A DNA stretch of 64,000 nucleotides from Pseudomonas sp. R5-89-07 (GCF_003851685.1 NZ_CP027727.1:4960001-5024000); one strand, 5' to 3'. Shown: positions 38,177-48,055, numbered from the stretch's first letter. The notes: a model not told the origin generated them from the letters alone. Numbers and translations: made by a program.

Positions 38177-38557
38177 ATGATTCGCACGACACTCGCCGCC
38201 GGCGCCCTGTTTCTTGCCGTGTGCGGCACTGCGGCCGCCGCCGATAACCCGGCGCTGACAAAATGCATGGACGGCGCCAACACCACCGCAGAGATGGTCG
38301 GTTGCAACGTCAAGGAGGCCAAGGTGCAGGACGCCCGGCTGAACAAGGCTTACAAGACCGCGCTGGCCGCCCAGGAAGGCAACCGCAGGGACCAATTGCA
38401 GGATCTGCAGCGCCTGTGGATCAAGTACCGTGACGCCAATTGCGCCTTTGCCGGCAGTGCCACCGGCGGCACCATCGATCAGGTCAACGGCTCCGGCTGC
38501 GTGCTGGACATGACCCAGACCCGCGCCCAGGAACTGGAAGACCTGGTCGGGCCGTAA
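38177..38557 (+). CDS. LprI/DUF1311 family periplasmic protein
   Basis: 126 aa from the ATG at 38177. Signal peptide MIRTTLAAGALFLAVCGTAAA with cleavage before ADNP. Mature part has four cysteines (KCMDGA, GCNVKEA, NCAFAG, GCVLDM) and the motif DARLNKAYKTALAAQ, then LQRLWIKYRDANCAF, typical of DUF1311 (lysozyme-inhibitor LprI-like). Probably a small disulphide-bonded periplasmic protein. Convergent with the SulP gene. Confidence 0.85.
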   Translation: MIRTTLAAGALFLAVCGTAAAADNPALTKCMDGANTTAEMVGCNVKEAKVQDARLNKAYKTALAAQEGNRRDQLQDLQRLWIKYRDANCAFAGSATGGTIDQVNGSGCVLDMTQTRAQELEDLVGP

Positions 38558-38582
38558 CACGGTGGCCTGCCACCGCACCCGA

Positions 38583-40028
38583 TCAATCGTGATGCACCTT
38601 TGCACGCTTGAGCAGCTTCTTGCAGCGCTCCGACAAATGCAGCACGCGCAGATGTTTGCCCGCCTTGCTGTAGCGCTCGCGCAAGGTCATCAGCGCGGCA
38701 ATCGCTGAATAGTCGACGAAGCTCAGGTGACGACAATCGAGCGTCACCTGGGCCGGGTCGTTGGCCGGGTCGAATTGATTCAGGAACGGCGTGGTCGAGG
38801 CAAAGAACAAGGTGCCGTGCAGACGGTAGAGCTTGCTGCCGTCGGCTTCCAGGTGTTCATCGGCATACAGCTCACGCGCCTGTTGCCAGGCGAAGTTCAG
38901 CGCCGCAATCACGATGCCGCAGAGCACAGCGGTCGCAAGGTCAGTGAACACAGTGATCACCGTCACCGCCATGATCACCAGCACGTCATTGAGCGGCACC
39001 TTGTTGATCACCCGCAACGACGCCCAGGCAAAGGTCTGCTGGGACACCACGAACATCACCCCCACCAGCGCCGCCAGCGGAATCCGCTCGATCAGCGGCG
39101 ACAGAAACAGAATGAACAACAGGATCATCACCCCGGCGAACACCCCGGAGAACCGTCCACGCCCGCCGGAACTGAGGTTGATCACGGTTTGCCCGATCAT
39201 CGCGCAACCGCCCATGCCGCCGAACAGGCCCGAGACCATGTTCGCAGCGCCCAGGGCCACGCTTTCGCGGTCGGGGTAGCCACGGGTTTCGGTAATTTCA
39301 TCGGTAAGGTTGAGGGTCAGCAGGGTTTCCAGCAGGCCGACCATGGCCATCAGGAACGCATAGGGCGCAATGATGCCCAGGGTTTCGAAGGTCCAGGGGA
39401 TCTGCGGCAGCGCGAAGGTCGGCAGGCCGCCGGCGATGTGTGCCATGTCGCCAAGGGTACGGGTGGGCAGGCCGAGCAGGTACACCGCCAGGCCCACGCC
39501 GAGGATCGCTACCAGGGCAGGCGGCACGGCGCGAGTCAGGCGCGGCAGCAGGTAGACAATGGCCATGGTGGCCGCAACCAGCCCGGCCATCACGTACAGC
39601 GGCGTACCGCTGAGCCAGGTGTCACCGCTCTTGAAGTGCTCCAGCTGCGCCAGCGCAATGATAATCGCCAGGCCGTTGACGAACCCCAGCATCACCGGGT
39701 GCGGCACCATGCGCACCAGCTTGCCCAGGCGCAACAGGCCGAAAGCGACCATGATCAATCCGCCCAGCAGCACCGTCGCCAGCAAATACTCCATGCCGTG
39801 CTGCACCACCAGCGCCACGATCACCACAGCCATCGAACCGGCCGCTCCGGAGACCATACCGGGGCGACCACCGAACAGCGCAGTGAGGGTGCAGATGATG
39901 AACGCGCCGTAGAGCCCCATCAACGGGTTGAGATGGGCCACCAGGGCGAAGGCGATGCATTCGGGCAGCAAGGCAAATGACGTGGTGAGGCCGGCCAGGG
40001 CGTCGGCGCGCAGACGGGTGAGGTTCAT
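38583..40028 (-). CDS. SulP family anion transporter
   Basis: 481 aa from the ATG at 40028. N-terminal transport domain with many helices, beginning LRADALAGLTTSFALLPECIAFALVAHLNPL, and the SulP region MISGLFGGMGGCAMIGQTVINL-like at about 240 (seen as NMVSGLFGGMGGCAMIG). A C-terminal STAS domain starts near 395 (RLHGTLFFASTTPFLNQFD, VTLDCRHLSFVDYSAIAALMTL). Sulfate, bicarbonate or another anion could be the substrate; not determinable here. Confidence 0.88.
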   Translation of the reverse strand: MNLTRLRADALAGLTTSFALLPECIAFALVAHLNPLMGLYGAFIICTLTALFGGRPGMVSGAAGSMAVVIVALVVQHGMEYLLATVLLGGLIMVAFGLLRLGKLVRMVPHPVMLGFVNGLAIIIALAQLEHFKSGDTWLSGTPLYVMAGLVAATMAIVYLLPRLTRAVPPALVAILGVGLAVYLLGLPTRTLGDMAHIAGGLPTFALPQIPWTFETLGIIAPYAFLMAMVGLLETLLTLNLTDEITETRGYPDRESVALGAANMVSGLFGGMGGCAMIGQTVINLSSGGRGRFSGVFAGVMILLFILFLSPLIERIPLAALVGVMFVVSQQTFAWASLRVINKVPLNDVLVIMAVTVITVFTDLATAVLCGIVIAALNFAWQQARELYADEHLEADGSKLYRLHGTLFFASTTPFLNQFDPANDPAQVTLDCRHLSFVDYSAIAALMTLRERYSKAGKHLRVLHLSERCKKLLKRAKVHHD

Positions 40029-40113
40029 GGAATACCGGGAATTGCGGGGATGAGGCGGGGAATGGTACGGAATTGAGCGAGGTGGGGCTAGCCTCGAGGA
40101 CTTCGGTCGTCTC

Positions 40114-40191
40114 AATCGGGGGCAAGCCCCCTCCCACATTGAATGCATTCCAGAGTTGGAACACCGTCAAGTGTGGGAGGGGGCTTGCCCC
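40114..40191. repeat. Two REP arms next to IS copy 2
   Basis: A type-A arm in reverse orientation (40114-40140) and a forward arm (40172-40191, GTGGGAGGGGGCTTGCCCC), about 30 bp apart. The forward arm is cut by the IS: its inner half CCCCGATGG reappears at 41469, right after the element. Confidence 0.85.
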
Positions 40192-40193
40192 GG

Positions 40194-41468
40194 TACAAAC
40201 CGGGGACATCGTTTACATTTCTAACCGGGGACATGGTTTACAGGTTAATACGCATGATCAGGAGGTAACTGATCATGCCCTGGAACCAAGAGTCTCCGAT
40301 GAATCAACGAATCAGACTGGTTGCCGACTGGCTTTCTGGCAACTACACCAAAAGCCAGTTGGCACGTCGCTTTGACGTTAGTCGGCCTACGGTCGACAAA
40401 TGGATTGCCCGGCACAACGGCGATTTAAAGTCCTTATCCGAGCTGTCCCGACGACCTCACAACAGCCCAAATAAAACCGACGACGAGATCTTGGCTCGTG
40501 TGGTGGCGATGAAGGAGGCCCACGATAAATGGGGGCCTAAGAAGCTTCTCGAACTATTACGGCTTGAAGATCCTTCCGTCGCCTGGCCTTCTCCAAGTAC
40601 AGCGGGCCAGTGGCTTGAACGACTTGGGCTCGTCAACAAACGACGTTTCAAGCGCCGGCACAGTATTTCCCAGGCAGAAATGCGAGAGGCCAACGAACCT
40701 AACAAGACTTGGTGCGCTGATTACAAAGGGCAATTCAAGATGCTTGACGCGCAGATGTGCTTCCCTTTGACCGTTACAGACCACGCGTCCCGGATGATTC
40801 TGGCGTGCAGGGCCCATCCCCAGATCAAGACCCAGCCAGTAAAACAAGCATTTGAAAGGCTTTTTCAGGAGTACGGCATGCCGGAAGTTATCCGTTCGGA
40901 CAACGGGGTTCCGTTCGCCTCTCCGGGTCTGGCAAGAATGTCCACATTGGCAGTTTGGTGGATTCGTCTGGGCATCTATCCGGAGCGCACCATGCCAGGA
41001 AGACCCGCCCAGAATGGTCGCCATGAGCGAATGCACCGTAGTTTGAAACTTGAGCTGCCCATAGGGAAAAACTTAGTCGAGCAGCAGCTTTTGCTGGAGC
41101 ATTTCAGGCATGAGTTCAATTACGTACGCCCTCATGAAGCCCTCGGCATGAAACGTCCGGGAGACCTATATGTGCCGTCTACCCGACTTTACCCAGGCTG
41201 TTTGCCCGATGTGGAGTATCCCGCAGAAATGAGGGTTCGCAGCGTCAGACAGGACGGATCGATCAAATGGAACGGCAAGTTGTTATTTGTCAGCGAGGCA
41301 CTATCTGGGGAAAGGATAGGACTCAAAGAAGTTGAAGATGATGTTTGGGATTTGTACCTGTGTGATTATCCCCTGGGGAGGCTTGGGCGAGGTATGACCC
41401 GCGTCCAGGCCTCAAATGTGTAAACGATGTCCCCGGTTTCAGATGTAAACGATGTCTACGGTTCTACA
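40194..41468 (+). mobile_element. IS481-like insertion sequence, copy 2
   Basis: Same 1275-bp element as at the left edge, same orientation, three substitutions (40619, 40769, 41198). Both flanks are visible: left GCTTGCCCC-GG, right CCCCGATGG, that is, the two halves of a type-A REP. The C-run is shared by both flanks, so the target duplication is a C-tract of 3-4 bp that cannot be resolved exactly. It lies between the SulP gene and the epimerase gene and breaks no gene. Confidence 0.93.
40275..41423 (+). CDS. IS481-like transposase, copy 2 (382 aa)
   Basis: Identical to the first copy except E115 for D115. The same helix-turn-helix, the D149/D209/E251 triad and the AGGAGGT ribosome site are present. 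Frame intact. The conservative change lies in the linker before the integrase core and is unlikely to affect activity. Confidence 0.93.
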   Translation: MPWNQESPMNQRIRLVADWLSGNYTKSQLARRFDVSRPTVDKWIARHNGDLKSLSELSRRPHNSPNKTDDEILARVVAMKEAHDKWGPKKLLELLRLEDPSVAWPSPSTAGQWLERLGLVNKRRFKRRHSISQAEMREANEPNKTWCADYKGQFKMLDAQMCFPLTVTDHASRMILACRAHPQIKTQPVKQAFERLFQEYGMPEVIRSDNGVPFASPGLARMSTLAVWWIRLGIYPERTMPGRPAQNGRHERMHRSLKLELPIGKNLVEQQLLLEHFRHEFNYVRPHEALGMKRPGDLYVPSTRLYPGCLPDVEYPAEMRVRSVRQDGSIKWNGKLLFVSEALSGERIGLKEVEDDVWDLYLCDYPLGRLGRGMTRVQASNV

Positions 41469-41501
41469 CCCCGATGGCCGCACCTCGGTATCACCCGAAC
41501 A

Positions 41502-42395
41502 TCACACCATCTCGTTGCGAATCCACTCAACCACCGACGTACGCTTCGGCGCCCAGCCCAGCAGTTCACGGGCCTGCTTGCCGCGCACCCGGCTGTTGGA
41601 GCCCAGGCCATAGTTGGCCATTTCATAACCCCACTCGGCCTCCGCCTCGGCCAGTGGCCAGTCCTGCGGTTCGCCCAGGCCAAGCGCCTGCGCGATGGCG
41701 GTGGTCATGTCGATGAACGCAGCTTCGCTGCTTTCCACGAAGTAGAACGTGCCCGGCACATTCTTCGTCAGCGCCAGCTGATACAACGCGACCACGTCTT
41801 CGATATGCACGTTGGACCAGATGTTCTGCCCCGGCCCCACATGGCGTACCACGCCACTTTTGCGGGCCTGCTTGAGCAAGCGCGGCAATTGCACGCTGTC
41901 ACGCTTCACGCCCAGGCTGTGACCGTAGATCAGGGTGTTACAGATCACCGCCGAATTCACCCCGTCCTTGGCCGCGGCCAGGACCAGGTCATCGATCGCC
42001 ACGCGAGCGGCCTTGTCGACGGTCGGCTGCGGCAGATTGTCTTCAAAGTAAATGACATCACTGGCCTTACCGCCCGACGCATCGCCGACGATGCTTGAAC
42101 CGCTGGTGTGCAGAAACACCTTGTTGGAGCCTTTCAAGGCGGCCAGCAGGGTTTCAACGGCAGCACGGTGGTCGCTGCTGGCGGCATTGATCACCGCATC
42201 GGCGTGCTGCGCCTGTTCGGTCAATACGGCGGCGTCATCCAGGGTGCCGATCACCGGGATTATACCGAGCGCAGTCATTTCAGTGGCTTGCTCGGCGCTG
42301 CGCACCAAGCCGGTGACGGTGTGCCCGGCCTTGGCCAGACCGGTGGCGATGGAGCCGCCGATAAAACCGGCTGCGCCGGTAACGAATACATGCAT
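41502..42395 (-). CDS. NAD-dependent epimerase/dehydratase family protein
   Basis: 297 aa from the ATG at 42395. Extended SDR: N-terminal VFVTGAAGFIGGSIATGLAKAGHTVTGLVR holds the NAD motif TGxxGxxG. LHTSGSSIVGD follows near 97, and the C-terminal GWAPKRTSVVEWIRNEM is common in sugar-epimerase-like proteins. The YxxxK is not obvious, so activity may differ. Downstream of the LysR gene on the same strand and 34 bp from IS copy 2. Confidence 0.82.
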   Translation of the reverse strand: MHVFVTGAAGFIGGSIATGLAKAGHTVTGLVRSAEQATEMTALGIIPVIGTLDDAAVLTEQAQHADAVINAASSDHRAAVETLLAALKGSNKVFLHTSGSSIVGDASGGKASDVIYFEDNLPQPTVDKAARVAIDDLVLAAAKDGVNSAVICNTLIYGHSLGVKRDSVQLPRLLKQARKSGVVRHVGPGQNIWSNVHIEDVVALYQLALTKNVPGTFYFVESSEAAFIDMTTAIAQALGLGEPQDWPLAEAEAEWGYEMANYGLGSNSRVRGKQARELLGWAPKRTSVVEWIRNEMV

Positions 42396-42498
42396 GGAGA
42401 GTGCTCCTGACTGGGTAAGTGATGGGCCCAGTATCCAGCAGCCTATGCGGCCGAATAAGCCCGTGTCGGCCAATTCACTCTTGCGTGGCAGTCACGAA

Positions 42499-43395
42499 TC
42501 AAAGGGCATAACGCGCCAGCTTGGCCTGGATAAAATCCAGGAAGCACTGGATACGCAATGCCAGTTGCGAGTTGCGGTAGTACACCGCATGGATCGGCTG
42601 GCGATAGCCGCTATTGAACGTTTCCAGCAGCGGTACCAGGCGCCCGACCTCGATGTCTTCATGGGTCATGAAGTTTGATAGGCAGCAAATGCCCTGCCCC
42701 TCAAGGGCCAGGTGGCGCAGGGTTTCACCGCTGGAGGCGGCAATGTCCGGCTGGATCAGCCAGCGGTCGCCTTCCACATGGCGCAGCGGCCAATGGTTGA
42801 GGGAGTCGGTCTGGGTGAACCCCAGCAACGTATGCTCGGCCAGTTCGGCGACGGTGCTCGGCGTGCCGCGCTGCTTGAGGTAGTCGGCGCTGGCCAGGAT
42901 GTGCAGCGGCGTGCTGCCCAGCGCGCGGGCATGCAGGGTGGAGTCGGCCAGGGTGCCGATACGGATGGCAATGTCGGTGCTTTGCTCCAACAGGTCGATG
43001 ATCAGGTCGTCGCTGTTCAGCTCCAGCTGGATGTCCGGGTAGAGGCTACGAAACTCGCCGATGTAGGGCATGATCCCGTGCAGCATGAACGGCACCGCCG
43101 CATTGATGCGCAGCCGTCCGGCGGGTTTTTTCTGGCGTGACGACAGACGCTCCTCCAGCGCTTCCATCTGCGCCAGGATCACCTTGGCCTGCTCGAAGAA
43201 GTAACGGCCCTCCTCGGTCAGGTCCATGCGTCGCGTGGTGCGGTTGATCAGGGTGGTGTCGAGCTTGGCTTCCAGGCGCGACAAGCTGCGGCTGACCGCC
43301 GACGGCGTTTGCCCGACCTGCTCGGCGGCAGCGGAAATCGAGCCGCATTCAATCACACTGACGAAAATCTGCAGTTCATCGGATCGGGCTCTCAT
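42499..43395 (-). CDS. LysR family regulator
   Basis: 298 aa. N-terminal helix-turn-helix (FVSVIECGSISAAAEQVGQTPSAVSRSLSRLEAKLDTTLINRTTRR region). Effector domain from about 90 (GRLRINAAVPFMLHGIMPYIGEFRSLYP). Belongs to the large CrgA/AaeR-like branch of LysR regulators. It lies 103 bp upstream of the epimerase gene in the same direction and may control it. Effector unknown. Confidence 0.88.
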   Translation of the reverse strand: MRARSDELQIFVSVIECGSISAAAEQVGQTPSAVSRSLSRLEAKLDTTLINRTTRRMDLTEEGRYFFEQAKVILAQMEALEERLSSRQKKPAGRLRINAAVPFMLHGIMPYIGEFRSLYPDIQLELNSDDLIIDLLEQSTDIAIRIGTLADSTLHARALGSTPLHILASADYLKQRGTPSTVAELAEHTLLGFTQTDSLNHWPLRHVEGDRWLIQPDIAASSGETLRHLALEGQGICCLSNFMTHEDIEVGRLVPLLETFNSGYRQPIHAVYYRNSQLALRIQCFLDFIQAKLARYAL

Positions 43396-43435
43396 GGGCA
43401 GTCCTTCTCATCGGCTCACGAATCAGCGCTCATTA

Positions 43436-44200
43436 TTAACCAACCAGCAACAAATGAGCGCCCAGCAGAGCCATGCCCGTGAAAAAAACCCGCTTGAACC
43501 ACAGCACGCTGATGCGCTGGCGTAGCGCCTGGCCCAGCCACATGCCCAGCAATGCCGGCACCAGTGCCAACAACGACGCACCGACCTCACCGCCGCCGAG
43601 CGCACCGCGCCAGGCCAGCCCGGCGGCCAACGCCAGGGTCGACACGCTGAACGACAGCCCCAGCGCCTGCACCAGTTGATCGCGACTCAAGCCTAATGCT
43701 TGCAGGTACGGCACCGCAGGAATCACGAACACGCCGGTGGCCGAAGTGATGAGGCCGGTGATCAACCCACACAGCGGGCCCAGCCAGCGCTCGGTTCGGG
43801 GCGCGACCTTGAAGGTGGGCAAGAACAAACCACTCAGCGCATACACCAACAGCGCCCCGCCCAGCGCGCGGACCACCCACGGCCCAGCGTCCATGCCCAG
43901 CCACAGCGTGCCCAGCCCGGTGCCGAGGGCAATCAGCACGAACATCGGCCACAACCGCTTGAGCAAGGCACTCAAGTGACCACCCAGCGCCAGTTGCCAG
44001 AGGTTGGTGACCGTCGAAGGAATGATCAGCAATGCCGCAGCCTGCGCCGGCAACATAGCCAGGCCGAGCATGCCCATGGCCACGGTGGGCAGGCCCAGGC
44101 CGATCACGCCCTTGACGGTGCCGGCCAGCAGGAAGGTGCCCATCACCAGCAGAGTCAGGGCTGGACCGAGGGTTTGGTAGAACGTCAGGAAAGTAGTCAT
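43436..44200 (-). CDS. TauE/SafE family membrane exporter
   Basis: 254 aa, about eight hydrophobic segments. N-terminal GTFLLAGTVKGVIGLGLPTVAMGML and the second-half PLCGLITGLITSATGVFVIPAVPYLQALG show the pseudo-twofold repeat of TauE/SafE transporters, which export sulfite or sulfonates. Divergent from a LysR gene 91 bp away that probably controls it. Confidence 0.88.
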   Translation of the reverse strand: MTTFLTFYQTLGPALTLLVMGTFLLAGTVKGVIGLGLPTVAMGMLGLAMLPAQAAALLIIPSTVTNLWQLALGGHLSALLKRLWPMFVLIALGTGLGTLWLGMDAGPWVVRALGGALLVYALSGLFLPTFKVAPRTERWLGPLCGLITGLITSATGVFVIPAVPYLQALGLSRDQLVQALGLSFSVSTLALAAGLAWRGALGGGEVGASLLALVPALLGMWLGQALRQRISVLWFKRVFFTGMALLGAHLLLVG

Positions 44201-44291
44201 GACCCGATTGTGCGATGTTGCTGAGCCGCTGGAAATTCACCATATACTGAGGCAGCCTCTTGTTTTGAATGAGGCTGAGGACAACCTGAGC

Positions 44292-45188
44292 ATGCACTTT
44301 GACCTGACCGACCTGCGCCTCTACCTGAACATACTCGACACCGGCAACATCACCGCCGGCGCCGCCCGCAGCCATTTATCCCTGGCCGCCGCCAGCGCCC
44401 GCATTCGGGCGATGGAGGCGTCACTGGGCATCGAGTTGCTCGAGCGTGGCCGGCGTGGCGTCACCCCGACACCGGCCGGCAAAGCCCTGGGCCGCCACGC
44501 CCGCCTGCTGTTGCAACAGGCCGAGCATCTGCAACACGACCTGGCGGAGTACGCCAACGGCGTCAAAGGCCAGGTGCGCTTGCTGTGCAATACCACCGCC
44601 CTCAGCGAATACCTGCCGGAACGCTTGGCCGACTTTCTGTGCGAGCACCCCAACCTGGATATCGACCTGCAGGAGTTGCCCAGCCTGCGTATCACCCAGG
44701 CGCTGCGCCAGGGTACGGCCGACCTGGGCATCATCTCCGATGCGGTTGACACCTCCGGCTTGCAGACCCTGCCCTTTCACGACGACCCGCTGGTGCTGAT
44801 CATGCCGTTGGGGCATTCGCTGGCGAGCAGCACGGTGAGTTTCATCGACAGCCTGCAACACGACTATGTGGGCCTCGCCGCCAGCAGTGCGCTGGCGGTT
44901 TACCTTGAGGAGCAGGCACTGCATGCGGGGTTTCGTCTGCAAACGCGCATTCGCGCCGAAGGTTTCGACGGGGTGATCCGCATGGTCGCCCGCGGTGCGG
45001 GCCTGGGCATCGTGCCCCAGGCCGCCCTGGACCGCTGGCCGCAGCAAGGTTGCATCAAGGCCCAGCCCCTCAAGGAAGACTGGGCCTGTCGCCAACTGCT
45101 GCTCTGCGCGCGATCGTTCGACCAACTGCCCGGTTATGCCAGGGCCTTGTTCGACACCTTGGCCCTGCCCTTGCGGAAAAACCCGTAG
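44292..45188 (+). CDS. LysR family regulator
   Basis: 298 aa from the ATG at 44292; in-frame upstream codons cross the intergenic region. Helix-turn-helix: LYLNILDTGNITAGAARSHLSLAAASARIRAME. Effector domain starts near 90 (GQVRLLCNTTALSEYLPERLADFL). Divergent from TauE, its probable target. The final 55 bp overlap the convergent amino-acid permease gene. Confidence 0.87.
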   Translation: MHFDLTDLRLYLNILDTGNITAGAARSHLSLAAASARIRAMEASLGIELLERGRRGVTPTPAGKALGRHARLLLQQAEHLQHDLAEYANGVKGQVRLLCNTTALSEYLPERLADFLCEHPNLDIDLQELPSLRITQALRQGTADLGIISDAVDTSGLQTLPFHDDPLVLIMPLGHSLASSTVSFIDSLQHDYVGLAASSALAVYLEEQALHAGFRLQTRIRAEGFDGVIRMVARGAGLGIVPQAALDRWPQQGCIKAQPLKEDWACRQLLLCARSFDQLPGYARALFDTLALPLRKNP

Positions 45189-46540
45189 TACACCGCGCTG
45201 AGGATCAGCAGGAACGGCACGCCAAACACCAGGGTCATCCTGAACGCTTCGGTAAAATACGTGGTGATCATCACCGCGCCCATCAGCACCAGCCCCAGCA
45301 GCGTGCTGTAGGGAAACAGGCGCAGCTCGAAGGACAGCCTCGGCCCGCCATGGCGCCTGCGGTAGCGCCGGAAAAACAGGTGGGTGAGGAAGATCATGAA
45401 CCAGGTGAAGATTGCGCCGAACATCGAGATTGCCATCATCAGCGTGAACGAGCTTTCCGGGTACACCACGTTGAGCAGGGTCGCCAACGCGATACCGGAG
45501 CTGGACAGCAGCAACGCATTCAGCGGGATGCCGCTCTTGCTCAACGCGCCCATGGACCTGGGCGCAAAACCTGCGCGCGACAGGCTGAACATCATGCGCG
45601 TGGTGATGTAGAGCTGACTGTTCATCGCCGACAGCGCGGCGATCAGGATCACGAAGTTCATCACCCCGGTGGCGCCGGGAATGCCGATGGTCTGCATCAC
45701 CGTGACGAACGGGCTCTGGGCCTGACCGGCCTGGTTCCACGGCACGATGGCGAGCATCAGCGCCAGGGTCAGCAGGTAGAACACCACCAGGCGCACGATG
45801 GTTGCGCGAAAGGCTTTCTTCACCGCCTGTTCCGGGTCGGCCGCTTCACCGGCCGCCACTGCGATCATCTCCACACTCAAATAACTGAAGATCGACACGA
45901 TCACCGCCATCCACATACCGCTCAACCCATGGGGGAAAAACCCGTCATGGGCGGTGTAGTTCTGCACGCCGTAATCCGGGTTGCCCGAACCGAACACCAC
46001 GTACACCGCCAGGATAATGAAGCCGACAATGGCGCTGATCTTGATGGTGGAGAACCAGTACTCGAAGTTGCCGAAGGTCTTCACGCTGATCGCGTTGAGC
46101 AGAATCAGCACGCTGGAAAACGACACGATCCACACCCATTCCGGCACGTTGGCGAACCAGTACTTCATGTACATCGCCACCGCCGTCACCTCGGCCCCCA
46201 CGGCCAACACGATCGCCGCCCAGTAGGCATACCGCACCAGGAACCCGGCCAGCGGGCTGATGTAGAACTCGGCGTAGGCGCCAAAAGAGCCGGAGGTGGA
46301 ATGGGCCACCGTCATCTCGGCCAGGCACCCCATCAGGATCAAGGTGATCAGCGCACCGATGGCGTAGCTCAGCAACACGCTGGGGCCGGCGTAGCCAATC
46401 GCGTAGGCGCTGCCCATGAACAGCCCGGTGCCAATGGCGCCGCCGATGGCGATCATGCTCATCTGCCCGGAAGTGAGCTGGCGCCGGAGGCCCAGTTCGC
46501 GGTGGGTAATTTCTGCAAAGCCGTTGTCTGGCGTGGTCAC
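45134..46540 (-). CDS. Amino-acid permease (APC family)
   Basis: 468 aa with about 12 membrane helices. N-terminal LRRQLTSGQMSMIAIGGAIGTGLFMGSA is the amino-acid permease signature, and MGAIFTWFMIFLTHLFFRR near 395 marks the GABA/aromatic permease branch. It lies 163 bp past the kynU stop on the same strand with a REPIN between. It may import tryptophan, kynurenine or another aromatic amino acid for the kyn pathway; the substrate is inferred from location. Confidence 0.83.
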   Translation of the reverse strand: MTTPDNGFAEITHRELGLRRQLTSGQMSMIAIGGAIGTGLFMGSAYAIGYAGPSVLLSYAIGALITLILMGCLAEMTVAHSTSGSFGAYAEFYISPLAGFLVRYAYWAAIVLAVGAEVTAVAMYMKYWFANVPEWVWIVSFSSVLILLNAISVKTFGNFEYWFSTIKISAIVGFIILAVYVVFGSGNPDYGVQNYTAHDGFFPHGLSGMWMAVIVSIFSYLSVEMIAVAAGEAADPEQAVKKAFRATIVRLVVFYLLTLALMLAIVPWNQAGQAQSPFVTVMQTIGIPGATGVMNFVILIAALSAMNSQLYITTRMMFSLSRAGFAPRSMGALSKSGIPLNALLLSSSGIALATLLNVVYPESSFTLMMAISMFGAIFTWFMIFLTHLFFRRYRRRHGGPRLSFELRLFPYSTLLGLVLMGAVMITTYFTEAFRMTLVFGVPFLLILSAVYYGFFRKGRAKVSNKALA

Positions 46541-46596
46541 GTGATGTGCCCCTTTTATTATTGTGGTTGCACTATTTAGCGGTTGTCACAGATCCC

Positions 46597-46686
46597 TGTG
46601 GGAGGGGGCTTGCCCCCGATAGCAGTGTGCCAGTCACTGATGTGGCTACTGATACGCCGCCATCGGGGGCAAGCCCCCTCCCACAT
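46597..46686. repeat. REPIN, type A
   Basis: Arms GTGGGAGGGGGCTTGCC and inverse, spacer about 45 bp with AGTCACTGAT-like self-complementarity. Between kynU and the permease. Confidence 0.9.
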
Positions 46687-46703
46687 TTTGATCGGCGTTG
46701 TTT

Positions 46704-47954
46704 TCAGGTAACGCTATGGCGAATCTTGAACTGCGGCTGGTCCCAGGTGTTGTTGTCGAGAATGTCACCGAGGATTTCCACGGCGTCCCACACTTCGGTG
46801 AAGCTGGTGTACAGCGGGGTGAAACCGAATCGCATGATGCGCGGCTCGCGATAGTCGCCGATCACGCCACGGGCGATCAGGGCCTGGATCACGGCATAGC
46901 CCTGGGGGTGTTCGAAGCTCACATGGCTGCCGCGCCGGGCATGCTCACGGGGTGTGATCAGCACAAGGCCATGGGCCGCACAGCGGGTTTCGACCAAGGC
47001 GATAAACAGGTCGGTCAAAGCCAGCGACTTGCTGCGCAGATGGCTCATATCGGTGCGTTCGAAAATCTCCAGGCCGCATTCCACCATGGCCAGCGAGGTG
47101 ATCGGCTGGGTGCCGCACAGGTAGCGGGCGATGCCGGCACTCGGCGCATAGTTGGATTCCATCGCGAACTGGCGGGTGTGCCCGAACCAGCCCGACAGCG
47201 GCTGGCGGACCAGGTCCACCAATGCCGGGTTGACCCACACGAACGCCTGGGAGCCGGGGCCGCCATTGAGGTACTTGTAGGTGCAGCCAATCGCGTAATC
47301 CACCCCGGCCGCGTGCAGGTCGATGGGTACCGCGCCCGCCGAATGCGCCAGGTCCCAGATGCTCAGCGCGCCGCATTCATGGCTCAAGGCGGTGAGTGCG
47401 CGCATGTCATACAGGTAGCCGGTCTTGTAGTTGACGTGGGTAAGCATCACCACCGCCACGTCCTGGTCGATGGCTTGGGGCAGCTCGTCCGGGCTGTTGA
47501 CCAGGCGCAGGGAGTAACCCTGTTGCAGCAGCTCGGCGAGGCCCTCGGCGATGTACAGGTCGGTGGGGAAGTTGCTCGCTTCGCTGACGATCACCTTGCG
47601 CGAAGGCTGGCGTTGGCGCTGTACGGTCAGCGCGGCGCTGAGCACCTTGAACAGGTTGATGGAGGTGGTATCGGTGATGACCACTTCGCCTTCCCGTGCA
47701 CCGATCAGCGGCGCCAGGCGATTGCCCAGGCGCTGGGACAGCTCTGCCCAGCCGGCGCTGTTCCAGCTGCGAATCAAGCCATTGCCCCACTCCTGCTCGA
47801 TCACCTGTTGTGCCCGTTGCAACGCCGCAACCGGGCGCGCGCCCAGGGAATTGCCATCGAGGTAGATCACGCCCTCGGGCAAGGCAAATTCGCTGCGCAA
47901 TGGCGCCAGCGGGTCTTGGGTGTCGAGGGTTTGGCAATGGCTTCGGGTGGTCAT
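46704..47954 (-). CDS. kynU: Kynureninase
   Basis: 416 aa, the length of characterised Pseudomonas enzymes. PLP lysine K227 in [17 protein letters not shown], with D201 and H204 in [11 protein letters not shown] contacting the cofactor. N-terminal [11 protein letters not shown]. Cleaves kynurenine to anthranilate and alanine in the cytoplasm. The product feeds antABC, 6 kb away in the same locus. Divergent from kynR; a motif shared with the kynBA promoter lies 56-70 bp upstream of the start. Confidence 0.95.
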   Translation of the reverse strand: MTTRSHCQTLDTQDPLAPLRSEFALPEGVIYLDGNSLGARPVAALQRAQQVIEQEWGNGLIRSWNSAGWAELSQRLGNRLAPLIGAREGEVVITDTTSINLFKVLSAALTVQRQRQPSRKVIVSEASNFPTDLYIAEGLAELLQQGYSLRLVNSPDELPQAIDQDVAVVMLTHVNYKTGYLYDMRALTALSHECGALSIWDLAHSAGAVPIDLHAAGVDYAIGCTYKYLNGGPGSQAFVWVNPALVDLVRQPLSGWFGHTRQFAMESNYAPSAGIARYLCGTQPITSLAMVECGLEIFERTDMSHLRSKSLALTDLFIALVETRCAAHGLVLITPREHARRGSHVSFEHPQGYAVIQALIARGVIGDYREPRIMRFGFTPLYTSFTEVWDAVEILGDILDNNTWDQPQFKIRHSVT

Positions 47955-48009
47955 GAGCGGTCCTGGTTTTTATGAGGAATATGGACCAAATAATGAACGA
48001 AGTTTTAGA

Positions 48010-48024
48010 GAATTTTCGTGCAAA
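48010..48024. promoter_or_regulatory. Candidate KynR site upstream of kynU
   Basis: GAATTTTCGTGCAAA, 56-70 bp before the kynU start. The same 15-mer, with two mismatches (GAATTTTCTTGCGAA), lies 50-64 bp before kynB in the same relative orientation at 59626-59640. Confidence 0.5.
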
Positions 48025-48055
48025 CTGGTGGGCAACCGGCTATTTAAGCCGTAGG

